Shown here piece by piece: positions 26,401 to 34,977 of a DNA stretch of 64,000 nt (position 1 is the first letter of the stretch; each line of letters starts with the position of its first letter). The DNA is from Caulobacter zeae (GTDB taxonomy: Bacteria > Pseudomonadota > Alphaproteobacteria > Caulobacterales > Caulobacteraceae). Where the stretch lies: assembly GCF_002858925.1 (NCBI RefSeq), contig NZ_PJRS01000017.1:107682-171681 (forward strand), written 5' to 3'. The notes under the pieces were generated by a model, which saw only the letters and a program-made list of their open reading frames with translations, was not told the DNA's origin and ran no database searches. The position numbers were made by a program, and so were the translations under genes.

Positions 26401-26856
26401 CTAGGCCGCGGCCTTCACCGGCTGCTCGATCCAGAGCCCGAAGCCCACGGCCAGGCGGTTCCAGCCGTTGATGACGTTGATCATCAGGGTCAGCTTGACC
26501 TGCTCTTCTTCACTGAACCGAGCCGCGAGGTCGCCGTGGGCGGCCTCCTGCGTGTGGCCTTCCGACAGGCGGGTCAGCGCCTCGGTCCAGGCCAGGGCGG
26601 CGCGTTCGCGCGGGGTGTAGCAGGGCGCTTCGCGCCAGGCCGACAGCAGGTAGATGCGCTGCTCGGTCTCGCCCTGTGCGCGGGCCTCCACCGTATGCAT
26701 GTTGATGCAGTTGGCGCAGGCGTTGATCTGCGAGGCGCGGATCTTGACCAGTTCGATCAGGCTGGGCTCCAGGCTGGCGGCGATGACGGTCGAGGCGGTG
26801 AACCACGACTTCATCACGGCGGGAGCGGCGGCGAAGGGATCGAGCTTGGCGGTCAT
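26401..26856 (-). CDS. Carboxymuconolactone decarboxylase/AhpD-family protein
   Basis: A 151-residue protein of the alkylhydroperoxidase AhpD-core type. The redox motif CANCINMHTVEARAQG gives the CxxC plus distal His of AhpD, consistent with thiol peroxidase or antioxidant activity. WREAPCYTPRERAALAWTEA is the second conserved helix. ATG 26856 has AAAGGAGA upstream; an extra 11-residue upstream extension was rejected. The gene stands alone, facing spoT across a palindromic repeat. Confidence 0.9.
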   Translation of the reverse strand: MTAKLDPFAAAPAVMKSWFTASTVIAASLEPSLIELVKIRASQINACANCINMHTVEARAQGETEQRIYLLSAWREAPCYTPRERAALAWTEALTRLSEGHTQEAAHGDLAARFSEEEQVKLTLMINVINGWNRLAVGFGLWIEQPVKAAA

Positions 26857-26934
26857 GGCGGGTCTCCTTTGAGAGGGTTGCGCCGCCATGACGAGGCGAG
26901 GGCCGCGCGCGTGACGCGGCCCGCCGAAAAAAAT

Positions 26935-27345
26935 TCAGTCCGCGCCGCGCAGGGCCGTCACGGCGTCCTGCGTCGCCTGGGTCAGGGGCGAGGGCAGGGC
27001 GTCCAGCGCAAACCAGCCCCAGTCGGCGATGGCGTCCGGCTCCTGGATCGCCGGCTCGCCCACGCAGCCGTCGGCGCGATAGGTCACGGCCAGCCAGTGG
27101 CTGTCGGCCGTGATCATGTCGGTGACGGCCAGCACCGGACCGGCGACGATCTCGATGCCCAGTTCCTCGCGGATCTCGCGCTCGGCGCAGGTCCGGCCGG
27201 GTTCGCCCCAGTCGAGCTTGCCGCCCGGCTGACCCCAATGGCCGGCTTCCGGCTGGCGGCGGCGCTGGACCAGCAGGATGCGGCCCTGTCCGTCGATGAT
27301 GGCCGCGCCGCAGCCGACACGAGGGCGGGGAGGGGAGTCGTTCAT
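26935..27345 (-). CDS. NUDIX hydrolase
   Basis: A 136-residue NUDIX protein, probably hydrolysing a nucleoside diphosphate derivative. The NUDIX box is complete in GGKLDWGEPGRTCAEREIRE followed by ELGI. The N-terminal strand VGCGAAIIDGQGRILLVQRR and WGQPGGKL resemble MutT/ADP-sugar types, but substrate cannot be assigned. ATG 27345 has AGGACA upstream; a longer open frame upstream overlaps the divergent pyrE and is not credible. Confidence 0.9.
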   Translation of the reverse strand: MNDSPPRPRVGCGAAIIDGQGRILLVQRRRQPEAGHWGQPGGKLDWGEPGRTCAEREIREELGIEIVAGPVLAVTDMITADSHWLAVTYRADGCVGEPAIQEPDAIADWGWFALDALPSPLTQATQDAVTALRGAD

Positions 27346-27412
27346 GGCCGCTGTCCTACGCCCCTTTGAGAGCGGTTTGTAGACTCGCCGCGCTGGTCTA
27401 TATCCACGCCTC

Positions 27413-27997
27413 ATGACCAACGACGACGTCCTCGAAGAATTCCGCGCCGCCGGCGCCCTGCGCGAAGGCCACTTCGTGCTCTCCAGCGGCCTGCACAGCC
27501 CGGTCTTCCTGCAGAAGAACCTGGTGTTCATGCGGCCCGAGCGCTGCGAGCGCCTGTGCAAGGCCCTGGCCGACAAGATCGTGGCCACGGTGGGCCATGT
27601 CGACGTCGCGGTTTCGCCCGCCGTCGGCGGCATCATCCCCGGCTACGAGACCGCCCGTCACCTGAACGTGCCGTCGATCTATGTCGAGCGCGAGGGCGGC
27701 GGCTTCAAGTTCCGTCGCGGCTTCCACATCGAGCCGGGCCAGAAGGTCGTGATGGTCGAGGACATCGTCACCACCGGCCTGTCGTCGCGCGAGTGCATCC
27801 AGGCGATCAAGGACGCCGGCGGCGACGTCGTGGCCGCGGCCTGCATCGTCGACCGCTCGGGCGGCAAGGCCGATGTCGGCGTGCCGCTGATCGCGCTGGC
27901 CAGCCTCGAAGTCCCGGCCTATCCGGCCGACGCCCTGCCGCCCGAACTGGCCGCGATCCCGATCGAGGATCCGGGCAGCCGCCGGCTGAAGGGCTGA
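27413..27997 (+). CDS. pyrE: Orotate phosphoribosyltransferase
   Basis: A 194-residue enzyme of UMP synthesis joining orotate and PRPP. The PRPP loop motif is [38 protein letters not shown] near the N-terminus is the standard PyrE start, and [15 protein letters not shown] the second conserved segment. Followed five bases later by pdxJ and then acpS in one operon. It is divergent from the NUDIX gene by 67 bp. Confidence 0.96.
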   Translation: MTNDDVLEEFRAAGALREGHFVLSSGLHSPVFLQKNLVFMRPERCERLCKALADKIVATVGHVDVAVSPAVGGIIPGYETARHLNVPSIYVEREGGGFKFRRGFHIEPGQKVVMVEDIVTTGLSSRECIQAIKDAGGDVVAAACIVDRSGGKADVGVPLIALASLEVPAYPADALPPELAAIPIEDPGSRRLKG

Positions 27998-28002
27998 GCC
28001 CC

Positions 28003-28755
28003 ATGCTCCGGCTCGGCGTCAACATCGACCACGTGGCCACGATCCGCAACGCGCGCGGGTCGAGCTATCCCGAGCCGGTGCGCGCCGCCGAGCTGGCGCT
28101 CGCGGCCGGCGCCGACGGCATCACCGCGCACCTGCGCGAGGATCGCCGCCACATCAGCGACGCCGACATTGCCGTCCTCACCGACCTCTGTCTCAAGCGC
28201 GGCAAGCCGCTGAACTTCGAGATGGCGGTCACCGACGAGATGGTCGGCATCGCGATGAACGCCAAGCCGCACGCGGCCTGCCTGGTGCCCGAGCGGCGCG
28301 AGGAAGTGACCACCGAGGGCGGCCTCGACGTCGTGAAGGGCGCCAATCGCATCGCCGACGCCACGGGCCGCCTGCGCACCGTCGGCGCGCGGGTCTCGCT
28401 GTTCATCGAGCCGGACCACGCCCAGATCCAGGCCTCGGCCGATGTCGGGGCGCAGGTGGTGGAGCTGCACACCGGCGCCTATTGCGACGCCGCCCGCGCC
28501 GGCCAGACCGAGCGCGCCGCCGCCATCCTTGAGCGCCTGAAGTCGGGCGCGGCCTTCGCCGCCTCGCTGGGCCTGGAAGTCCACGCCGGCCACGGCATCG
28601 ACTACGCGACGGTCAAGCCGATCGCCGCCATCCCGCAGATCGTCGAGCTGAACATCGGCCACTTCCTGATCGGCGAGGCGATCTTCGTCGGCCTGCCGCA
28701 AGCCATTCTTCGGATGCGGACCCTGATGGACGCGGCGAGGCTGGAGCAAGCCTGA
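28003..28755 (+). CDS. pdxJ: Pyridoxine 5-phosphate synthase
   Basis: A 250-residue TIM-barrel enzyme forming pyridoxine phosphate from 3-amino-2-oxopropyl phosphate and deoxyxylulose phosphate. [42 protein letters not shown], the [10 protein letters not shown] segment and [11 protein letters not shown] are the active-site loops. Start ATG lies five bases after pyrE; the stop overlaps the acpS start (TGATG). Confidence 0.97.
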   Translation: MLRLGVNIDHVATIRNARGSSYPEPVRAAELALAAGADGITAHLREDRRHISDADIAVLTDLCLKRGKPLNFEMAVTDEMVGIAMNAKPHAACLVPERREEVTTEGGLDVVKGANRIADATGRLRTVGARVSLFIEPDHAQIQASADVGAQVVELHTGAYCDAARAGQTERAAAILERLKSGAAFAASLGLEVHAGHGIDYATVKPIAAIPQIVELNIGHFLIGEAIFVGLPQAILRMRTLMDAARLEQA

Positions 28756-29156
28756 TGATCATCGGCATCGGTTCGGACCTCAGCGACATCCGCCGGATCG
28801 AGAAGACCCTCGAACGGTTCGGCGAGCGCTTCACCAACAAGGTCTTCACCGAGATCGAGCGCAAGCGGTCCGAGCGCAAGCCCGACCGCGCCTCCAGCTA
28901 CGCAAAGCGCTTCGCCGCCAAGGAGGCCTGCTCCAAGGCCCTAGGCACGGGTCTCAAGCAGGGCGTGCACCTGGGCGACATGGGCGTGGTCAACCTGCCG
29001 TCGGGCAAGCCGACCATGGCCCTGACCGGCGGTGCGGCCGCCAAGCTGGCGCAGCTGATCCCCGAGGGCATGGTCCCGGTGATCCACCTGTCGCTGACCG
29101 ACGACCACCCTTACGCCCAGGCCTTCGTGATCATCGAGGCCGTACCGGCGGCTTAG
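28755..29156 (+). CDS. acpS: Holo-[acyl-carrier-protein] synthase
   Basis: A 133-residue enzyme transferring 4-phosphopantetheine from CoA to [23 protein letters not shown] with the Mg-binding Asp and [16 protein letters not shown] with the Glu are diagnostic. It overlaps pdxJ by one base and ends against the convergent S41 peptidase, their stop codons sharing TTAG. Confidence 0.96.
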   Translation: MIIGIGSDLSDIRRIEKTLERFGERFTNKVFTEIERKRSERKPDRASSYAKRFAAKEACSKALGTGLKQGVHLGDMGVVNLPSGKPTMALTGGAAAKLAQLIPEGMVPVIHLSLTDDHPYAQAFVIIEAVPAA

Positions 29157-30466
29157 GCTCCTGGAGCGTCCCGCCGAAAGCGCGAGCCGCCGCCTTCGTA
29201 CCCGGTCGCCTCGAAGGCGCTGACGGCGCCCTTGGCGTCGCGCTCGAACACCACCCGGCGTCCCGACTCGCCGGCCACGGTGAAGGTCTCGCCGCCCAGG
29301 GGCAGCAGCACGGTCAGCGGCCGGCGGCCGCGCTTCATGGCCAGGCGGCCGTCGACCTGCACGATCTCGACCGCGCCATAGGCGCCGACATAGTCGGCCA
29401 GCGGCTTGGTCGTCGGCGGCGCTTCTTCGGCGCGCAGGGCCTCCAGCGCCCAGCGGGCGTCCTGGGCGGCCGGGCCGGTCGCGGTCTTCAGCAGGTTTTC
29501 CAGCGCCAGGGCGCGAGCGGCGTCCAGCGCCTTGGCCGCGGGAACGGGCACGTCGGGCTGCACGCCGTCGCCCTCCCAGTTGGTTTTGGTGATTGGACTG
29601 ACCGGAGAGCCGTTGGAGACGAAGATCGAGAAGCCGCCGGCCACCGGCACGGGACCGCCCGGATTGGCCGCGCCACCGCTGGCCTCGCCGACGATCACCG
29701 CGCGCTTGGCGTTCTTCAGCGTGTAGGCCAGGGCCTCTGCCGCCGAACCGGTGCGCCCGCTGATCAGCACGTAGAGCGGCGTCTCCAGGCGCGGGGCGGG
29801 GTGCCAGTCCTTGGGGGCCTCGCTCTCGGTCCCTTCGCGATACTTGAAGGTGTTGTAGATGTCGGCGCCCCTAGGCGTGAAGGCGCTGGCCAGATAGCCG
29901 ACCATTGCGGGCGAGCCGCCGCCGTTGTCGCGCAGGTCGATGATCACTGCGTCCGTATTGGCCACGGTCTGCAACGCCGCCTCGATGGCCTTGCGGGCCG
30001 GCGCGTCGGGTTGGCCGAACTCGAAGTGGGCGAACATCCGCATGTCGATATAGCCGAGATTGCCGTTCAGGATCTCGACCCGGCGGATCCCGTAGTTGGC
30101 GCGCCTGATCGGGTCGACGCGCGGTGGGCCGGGCGCGGAGGCGGCCGAAGGACCGGGCGCTGGGCGCGGGGCGGGCGGCGGCTCGGCCGACCACGAGACG
30201 TTGAAGTGGTGGTCCAGCGGCCGCAGGCGCTCGCTCAGCGTGGTGGCCAGGTCGCGCGGGTCGGTGAGGCGGTCGTAGGTTCCCTTGGCGGCCTCGGCGC
30301 GCAGCTGCGCCGCGACGGCCGCGCCCTTGGCGGCGTCGTAGTAGTTGTCGGCGATGGCCTGGGCCACGCCCTCGACCACCGGGCGGGGCGCGACCTCGGC
30401 GGACTTGGCCTGCCAGGCCGCCATCAGGCCTACGGTGAGGATGAACAGCGGGGCGAGCGAGCGCAT
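29153..30466 (-). CDS. Exported S41-family (tail-specific/IRBP-like) peptidase
   Basis: A 437-residue protein with a signal peptide (cleavage after about AKSAE) and an N-terminal helical region typical of the IRBP-like S41 subgroup ([15 protein letters not shown]). The protease core has [30 protein letters not shown] and the Ser loop [18 protein letters not shown], followed by [11 protein letters not shown]. There is a Pro/Ala-rich linker ([15 protein letters not shown]), and no PDZ domain is recognisable. Probably a periplasmic or membrane-associated peptidase. Stop codons with acpS overlap, and the start is 210 bp upstream of divergent lepB. Confidence 0.88.
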   Translation of the reverse strand: MRSLAPLFILTVGLMAAWQAKSAEVAPRPVVEGVAQAIADNYYDAAKGAAVAAQLRAEAAKGTYDRLTDPRDLATTLSERLRPLDHHFNVSWSAEPPPAPRPAPGPSAASAPGPPRVDPIRRANYGIRRVEILNGNLGYIDMRMFAHFEFGQPDAPARKAIEAALQTVANTDAVIIDLRDNGGGSPAMVGYLASAFTPRGADIYNTFKYREGTESEAPKDWHPAPRLETPLYVLISGRTGSAAEALAYTLKNAKRAVIVGEASGGAANPGGPVPVAGGFSIFVSNGSPVSPITKTNWEGDGVQPDVPVPAAKALDAARALALENLLKTATGPAAQDARWALEALRAEEAPPTTKPLADYVGAYGAVEIVQVDGRLAMKRGRRPLTVLLPLGGETFTVAGESGRRVVFERDAKGAVSAFEATGYEGGGSRFRRDAPGA

Positions 30467-30676
30467 CGGCGGGTCCTGGGCGAAATCAGCGCCGGGAGAA
30501 CATCATTCGCCAAACGCGGCGGCCAATGAATAATCTTTAAGGCGAGCTGGCGGCGCGGCGCCAAACGGGCACCACGAAGCGTCACTATCGCCGGCGGTGC
30601 TTGCCCGCGACGACAACCGCGTCTAGCAAGACCTGTCGGGCTCGCCCGACCCCCATTCGCAAAGAGCCCCGCGCGC

Positions 30677-31534
30677 ATGACCGAAGCCGTCGAGACCACG
30701 CCCCCCGAAGAAGAAAAGGGCGGCGCCGTCAACGAATTCATCGAGATCATCAAGACCGTGGCCTACGCCCTGGGCATCGCCCTGGTGCTGCGGGTTCTGC
30801 TGTTCCAGCCGTTCACGATCCCGTCGGCCTCGATGGAGCCCAACCTCTATCAAGGCGACTACATCATCGTCTCGAAGTTCTCGTACGGCTATTCGAAGCA
30901 CTCGATCCCGTTCAGCCCGCCGCTGTTCAAGGGCCGCATCCTGGGTTCGGCGCCCAAGCGCGGCGACATCATCGTCTTCAAGCTGCCGCGCGACGGCCAC
31001 GTCGACTACATCAAGCGCCTGGTCGGCCTGCCGGGCGACAAGATCCAGGTCCGCGGCGGCGCGCTCTACATCAACGGCAAGGCGATCAAGCGCCAGGAGC
31101 AGGCCGACGTGCTGGTCGACAGCGGCTACGGCTTCACCCAGCCGATGAAGCGCATCCAGGAAACCACGCCCGAGGGCCGCACCTACCTGACCCAGGCCGA
31201 CGCGGGCCCGGACACGCAGGGCGACAACACCGGCGTCTACGAGGTTCCGGAAGGCTGCTACTTCTTCATGGGCGACAACCGCGACAACTCGGCCGACAGC
31301 CGCTTCAACCCGGGCATCTCGCCGTTCAAGACGGACTCGGGGACCTGCAAGTGGAACTACGAGAACGACCAGTTCACCGGCGACGCCATCGGCGTGGGCT
31401 TCGTCCCGGCCGAGAACCTGGTCGGCAAGGCGCAGATCATCCTGCTGTCGTGGAACGCCGACGCGCACCTTTTCAAGCCGTGGACCTGGTTCATGGACGC
31501 GCGTCCGAGCCGCTTCTTCCGCGTGCTGAAGTAA
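30677..31534 (+). CDS. lepB: Signal peptidase I
   Basis: A 285-residue inner-membrane serine protease that cleaves Sec and Tat signal peptides. One N-terminal transmembrane helix (about 26-44), then the catalytic Ser52 in FTIPSASMEPNL and the general base Lys113 in VDYIKRLVGLPGD. The C-terminal signature FFMGDNRDNSADSR is complete. First gene of lepB-rnc, with era beyond a repeat. Start ATG is preceded by a purine-poor leader and a weak ribosome site. Confidence 0.96.
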   Translation: MTEAVETTPPEEEKGGAVNEFIEIIKTVAYALGIALVLRVLLFQPFTIPSASMEPNLYQGDYIIVSKFSYGYSKHSIPFSPPLFKGRILGSAPKRGDIIVFKLPRDGHVDYIKRLVGLPGDKIQVRGGALYINGKAIKRQEQADVLVDSGYGFTQPMKRIQETTPEGRTYLTQADAGPDTQGDNTGVYEVPEGCYFFMGDNRDNSADSRFNPGISPFKTDSGTCKWNYENDQFTGDAIGVGFVPAENLVGKAQIILLSWNADAHLFKPWTWFMDARPSRFFRVLK

Positions 31535-31537
31535 GTC

Positions 31538-32245
31538 ATGGCCGAGAAGGACAGACGGGGCGCCGCCGTCGGCGACCTGGAGCGCCGGATCGGTCATCGC
31601 TTCGAGGATCGCGAACTGCTCGAGCAGGCCCTGACCCACGCCAGCGTCGGCGACGGCGCCAAGGCCAAGGTCCGCGACAACGAGGTGCTGGAGTTCATCG
31701 GCGACCGGGTGCTGGGGCTCCTGGCCGCCGAGGCCCTGGCCGAGCGCTTCCCCAAGGCCAAGGAGGGCGAACTCGCCCCCCGCCTGAACGCCCTGGTCAG
31801 CCGCGAGACCTGCGCCCGCGTGGCCAAGGCCGCCGACCTGGGTCCGGCCCTGCGCCTGTCGGCCTCGTCGAGCAAGATCGGCGGTCGCGAGACGGAATCG
31901 ATCCTGGCCGGCGCCTGCGAGGCCTTGATGGCCGCCCTCTACCAGGACGGCGGGCTGGAGCTGGCCCGCAAGGTGTTCCTCGACCTGTGGTCGGAGGAGT
32001 TCGACAGGGCCGCGCAGGGGCGTCCGCGCGACCCCAAGACCGCCCTGCAGGAGTGGGCCCAGAGCAAGGGGCGGCCTTTGCCATCCTATCGCGTGCTCGA
32101 CCGCACCGGTCCCGACCACGCGCCGGAGTTCACCGTCGAGGTCAGCGTCAAGGACGTCGATCCGGCCATCGCCAAGGGCAAGTCCCGGCAGGAGGCCGAG
32201 AAGGCCGCCGCCAAGGCGCTGCTGGAGCGGGTGCAAGGCGATTGA
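31538..32245 (+). CDS. rnc: Ribonuclease III
   Basis: A 235-residue double-strand-specific endoribonuclease. The RNase III signature is [20 protein letters not shown] with the catalytic Glu/Asp. The second acidic site is in [20 protein letters not shown], and the C-terminal dsRNA-binding domain has [20 protein letters not shown]. It starts three bases after lepB, a classic lep-rnc arrangement, and is followed by a GC-rich palindrome before era. Confidence 0.97.
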   Translation: MAEKDRRGAAVGDLERRIGHRFEDRELLEQALTHASVGDGAKAKVRDNEVLEFIGDRVLGLLAAEALAERFPKAKEGELAPRLNALVSRETCARVAKAADLGPALRLSASSSKIGGRETESILAGACEALMAALYQDGGLELARKVFLDLWSEEFDRAAQGRPRDPKTALQEWAQSKGRPLPSYRVLDRTGPDHAPEFTVEVSVKDVDPAIAKGKSRQEAEKAAAKALLERVQGD

Positions 32246-32255
32246 GGAGACTTCT

Positions 32256-32362
32256 CCCTTCCCCCTTGATGGGGGAAGGGCGGGGATGGGGGTGATGCGG
32301 CGGTTCAGCCGGCAAGGCCCGACGCCACCCCCGCCCAACCCTTCCCCCATCAAGGGGGAGGG
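32256..32362. repeat. GC-rich palindromic element with CCCTTCCCCC arms, copy in rnc-era gap
   Basis: Left arm 32256-32293 and right arm 32324-32362 are inverted. The left arm is itself a hairpin (CCCTTCCCCC with GGGGGAAGGG, TTGAT loop). A closely related arm occurs at 52881-52905. It interrupts the rnc-era gene pair without a T-run, so readthrough is possible. Confidence 0.85.
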
Positions 32363-32395
32363 CTTTTGCAGTGCTCTGTGCTACACGCACGCCCA

Positions 32396-33346
32396 ATGAC
32401 TGAAAACACCTCCAACACCCGCGCCGGGTTCGCCGCCATCATCGGCGCGCCGAACGCCGGCAAGTCCACCCTGGTCAACCGCATGGTCGGGGCCAAGGTC
32501 TCGATCGTCACCCAGAAGGTGCAGACGACGCGCTTCCCCGTGCGCGGCGTCGCCCTGGCCGGGAACACCCAGATCGTTCTCGTCGACACCCCCGGGATCT
32601 TCAGCCCGCGCCGCCGCCTCGACCGCGCCATGGTGCGCTCGGCCTGGGCCGGCTCGGAAGAAGCCGAGGTCACCGTCCACCTCGTCGACGTGCAGGCCGA
32701 ACTGGCCGACCGCGCCCGCAACGCCACCCCGGCCGAGCACCGCGCGGTGCAGGATGTCCAGACCATCATCGAGGCCCTCAAGGAGAGCGGCCGCAAGGTG
32801 ATCCTGGCGCTCAACAAGATCGACGGCATCAAGCGCGACACCCTGCTGGCCGTGGCCAAGGACTTCTTCGACACCGGCGTCTACACCGACGTCTTCATGA
32901 TCAGCGCCGAGACCGGCGCGGGCGTCGACGACCTGACCGCCAAGCTGGCCTCGATGATGCCGGAAAGCCCCTGGCTCTATCCGGAAGACCAGACGGCCGA
33001 CCTGCCGGCCCGCCTGCTGGCCGCCGAGATCACCCGCGAGAAGATCTATCTGCGCGTCCACGAGGAGCTGCCCTACGCGGCCTCGGTCGAGACCACCGCG
33101 TTCGAGGAGCGCGCCGACGGCAGCGCCCGCATCGAGCAGACCATCTATGTCGAGCGCGAGGGCCAGCGCGCCATCGTGCTGGGCAAGGGCGGCCAGGTGC
33201 TGAAGTGGATCGGCCAGGCCTCGCGCGAGGAGCTTCAGGACATCCTGGATCGCAAGGTGCACCTCTTCCTGCACGTGAAGGTCAAGGAGAACTGGGCCGA
33301 GGAACGCGGCCTGTTCAGCGACATGGGCCTCGACTTCGATGTTTGA
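32396..33346 (+). CDS. era: GTPase Era
   Basis: A 316-residue ribosome-assembly GTPase. G1 AAIIGAPNAGKSTLVNR, G3 VDTPGIFSP, G4 LALNKIDGIK and G5 MISAETGAG are followed by a C-terminal KH domain (GQRAIVLGKGGQVLKWIGQ) that binds 16S rRNA. The ATG at 32396 has no Shine-Dalgarno (GCACGCCCA precedes it). An upstream GTG would add ten residues with no family match, so a leaderless or weakly initiated ATG is likely. Its end overlaps the NAT gene by 8 bp. Confidence 0.96.
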   Translation: MTENTSNTRAGFAAIIGAPNAGKSTLVNRMVGAKVSIVTQKVQTTRFPVRGVALAGNTQIVLVDTPGIFSPRRRLDRAMVRSAWAGSEEAEVTVHLVDVQAELADRARNATPAEHRAVQDVQTIIEALKESGRKVILALNKIDGIKRDTLLAVAKDFFDTGVYTDVFMISAETGAGVDDLTAKLASMMPESPWLYPEDQTADLPARLLAAEITREKIYLRVHEELPYAASVETTAFEERADGSARIEQTIYVEREGQRAIVLGKGGQVLKWIGQASREELQDILDRKVHLFLHVKVKENWAEERGLFSDMGLDFDV

Positions 33347-34193
33347 CGCTCCGGCGGTCGCTTCCGTGGACCTCGACGCCTACTTCGCGCGGATCGGCTA
33401 TGCCGGCCCGCGCGAGCCGACGCTTCAGACCCTGCGGGCGATCTGCCAGAAGCACCCCGACGCCATCCCGTTCGAGAACCTCGACGTGCTGCTGGGCCGG
33501 GGGATCAGCATCGTTCCCGCGGAGGTGGACGCCAAGCTGATCGCCGCCGGTCGCGGCGGTTACTGCTACGAGCAGAACAGCCTGCTCAAGCGGGTGCTGG
33601 CCGCGCTTGGCTTCCAGGTCGAGGGCCTGATGGCCCGGGTGCTGTGGATGGCGCCGGAAGGCGCCCCGCCGCGTCCGCGCTCGCACCAGGTGCTGGGCGT
33701 GACGATCGACGGCGAGACCTGGCTGGCCGACGCCGGCTTCGGCGGATGCGTGCTGACCGCGCCGCTGCGCCTGTTCGCCGACGGCGACCAGGCCAGCCCC
33801 AACGGCGCCTTCCGCATCGTCGACGCCGAATGCGACGGCGTGGTCGAGCGCCAGGTGCAGGCCGATCTGTCGGGCCGCTGGGCGCCGCTCTACCAGGTCG
33901 CCCGGGGCGCCTGGGCTCCGGTCGACTACGAACAGGCCAACTTCTTCACCTACACTCACCCCAGCTCGCATTTCACCTGGAGCATGACGGTGGGCCGCAC
34001 GACGCCGACCGCTCGCTACGCGCTGAAGAACAATCGCCTGACCCACCGCGACGCCGCCGGCGCCCTGGTCGAGCAGCGCGACCTTCCGGTCGACGAGCTG
34101 GAAGCGATCCTGCGCGACGTCATCGGCCTGCCGGTCGAGGCCGACTGGCGTCCGGTGCTGGAGAAGGTCGTGGCCTGGGGAACGCCGTCGTAG
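33339..34193 (+). CDS. Arylamine N-acetyltransferase
   Basis: A 284-residue acetyl-CoA-dependent enzyme. The catalytic triad is visible: Cys76 in GRGGYCYEQN, His116 in RSHQVLGV and Asp131 in LADAGFGG, with IPFENLDVLLGR in the N-terminal domain. Members acetylate arylamines and hydrazines; the natural bacterial substrate is usually unknown. It overlaps era by 8 bp and is followed 13 bases later by recO, so it is embedded in a housekeeping operon. Confidence 0.95.
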   Translation: MFDAPAVASVDLDAYFARIGYAGPREPTLQTLRAICQKHPDAIPFENLDVLLGRGISIVPAEVDAKLIAAGRGGYCYEQNSLLKRVLAALGFQVEGLMARVLWMAPEGAPPRPRSHQVLGVTIDGETWLADAGFGGCVLTAPLRLFADGDQASPNGAFRIVDAECDGVVERQVQADLSGRWAPLYQVARGAWAPVDYEQANFFTYTHPSSHFTWSMTVGRTTPTARYALKNNRLTHRDAAGALVEQRDLPVDELEAILRDVIGLPVEADWRPVLEKVVAWGTPS

Positions 34194-34206
34194 TGGAGAC
34201 GCCGCG

Positions 34207-34941
34207 ATGACGGAGTGGGAGGACGACGCCTTCTTACTGTCGGCGCGGGCGCACGGCGAGACCGGCGCCATTGTCGAGCTGCTGACCCAGGACCGGGGCA
34301 AGTTCGTCGCCCACGTGGCCGGCGCGGCCTCGCGGCGGATGAAGCCATTTCTACAGGCGGGCGCGCGGGTCATCGCCCGCTATCGCGCCCGGGTCGTCGA
34401 CCAGATGGGCTCGGCCCAGCTGGAGCCGATGGGCGAGGGGCCTTCATCGCTGTTCGACGACCGCCTGGCCCTGGCCGGCCTGCAATCGGCCGCCGCCGTC
34501 GCCGCCGGGGCCTTGCCCGAGCGTGAACCGCATCCCGGCGCGTTCCTGGCGCTGGAGACCCTGATCCGGGTGCTGGAGATTCCCGACATCTGGCCGGCGG
34601 TCTATGTGCGCTACGAGGCGGGGCTGTTGCAGGACCTGGGTTTCGGCCTGGACCTGTCCAAGTGCGCGGCCACCGGCGACGTCGACGATCTGGTCTATGT
34701 CAGCCCGCGCACGGGGCGGGCGGTCAGCCGCAAGGCCGGCGCGCCCTACCAGGACAAGCTCTTGCCATTGCCGCCGTTCCTGCTGTCGTCGCAGGGAGGG
34801 CTTTCCGAGGGCGACGTGAAGGCCGGCCTCGATATCACGGGCCACTTTCTCGAGCAGTTCGTGTTCGGCCCGCTGAACCGCCCGCTGCCGCCGGCCCGCA
34901 TGTGGCTGCTGGACCGGCTGGGCGAGGCGGGGCGGCTTTAG
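34207..34941 (+). CDS. recO: DNA repair protein RecO
   Basis: A 244-residue recombination mediator that loads RecA with RecR. N-terminal OB-fold EDDAFLLSARAHGETGAIVE and the GKFVAHVAGAASRRMKPFLQ segment are typical. The helical C-terminal part retains only Cys223-type single cysteines, so the zinc finger of some RecO proteins is absent. The usual era-recO neighbourhood is preserved, with a NAT gene between. A GC-rich hairpin overlaps its stop. Confidence 0.93.
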   Translation: MTEWEDDAFLLSARAHGETGAIVELLTQDRGKFVAHVAGAASRRMKPFLQAGARVIARYRARVVDQMGSAQLEPMGEGPSSLFDDRLALAGLQSAAAVAAGALPEREPHPGAFLALETLIRVLEIPDIWPAVYVRYEAGLLQDLGFGLDLSKCAATGDVDDLVYVSPRTGRAVSRKAGAPYQDKLLPLPPFLLSSQGGLSEGDVKAGLDITGHFLEQFVFGPLNRPLPPARMWLLDRLGEAGRL

Positions 34942-34952
34942 AGGCCGCCCCG
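34928..34952. terminator. Hairpin at the recO / TonB-receptor convergence
   Basis: A 9-bp stem (CGGGGCGGC with GCCGCCCCG) with a 7-base loop includes the recO stop. There is no T-run on the plus strand, so it is at best a partial terminator. Confidence 0.45.
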
Positions 34953-34977
34953 GTCAGGTTTAGAAGAACACCCAGTC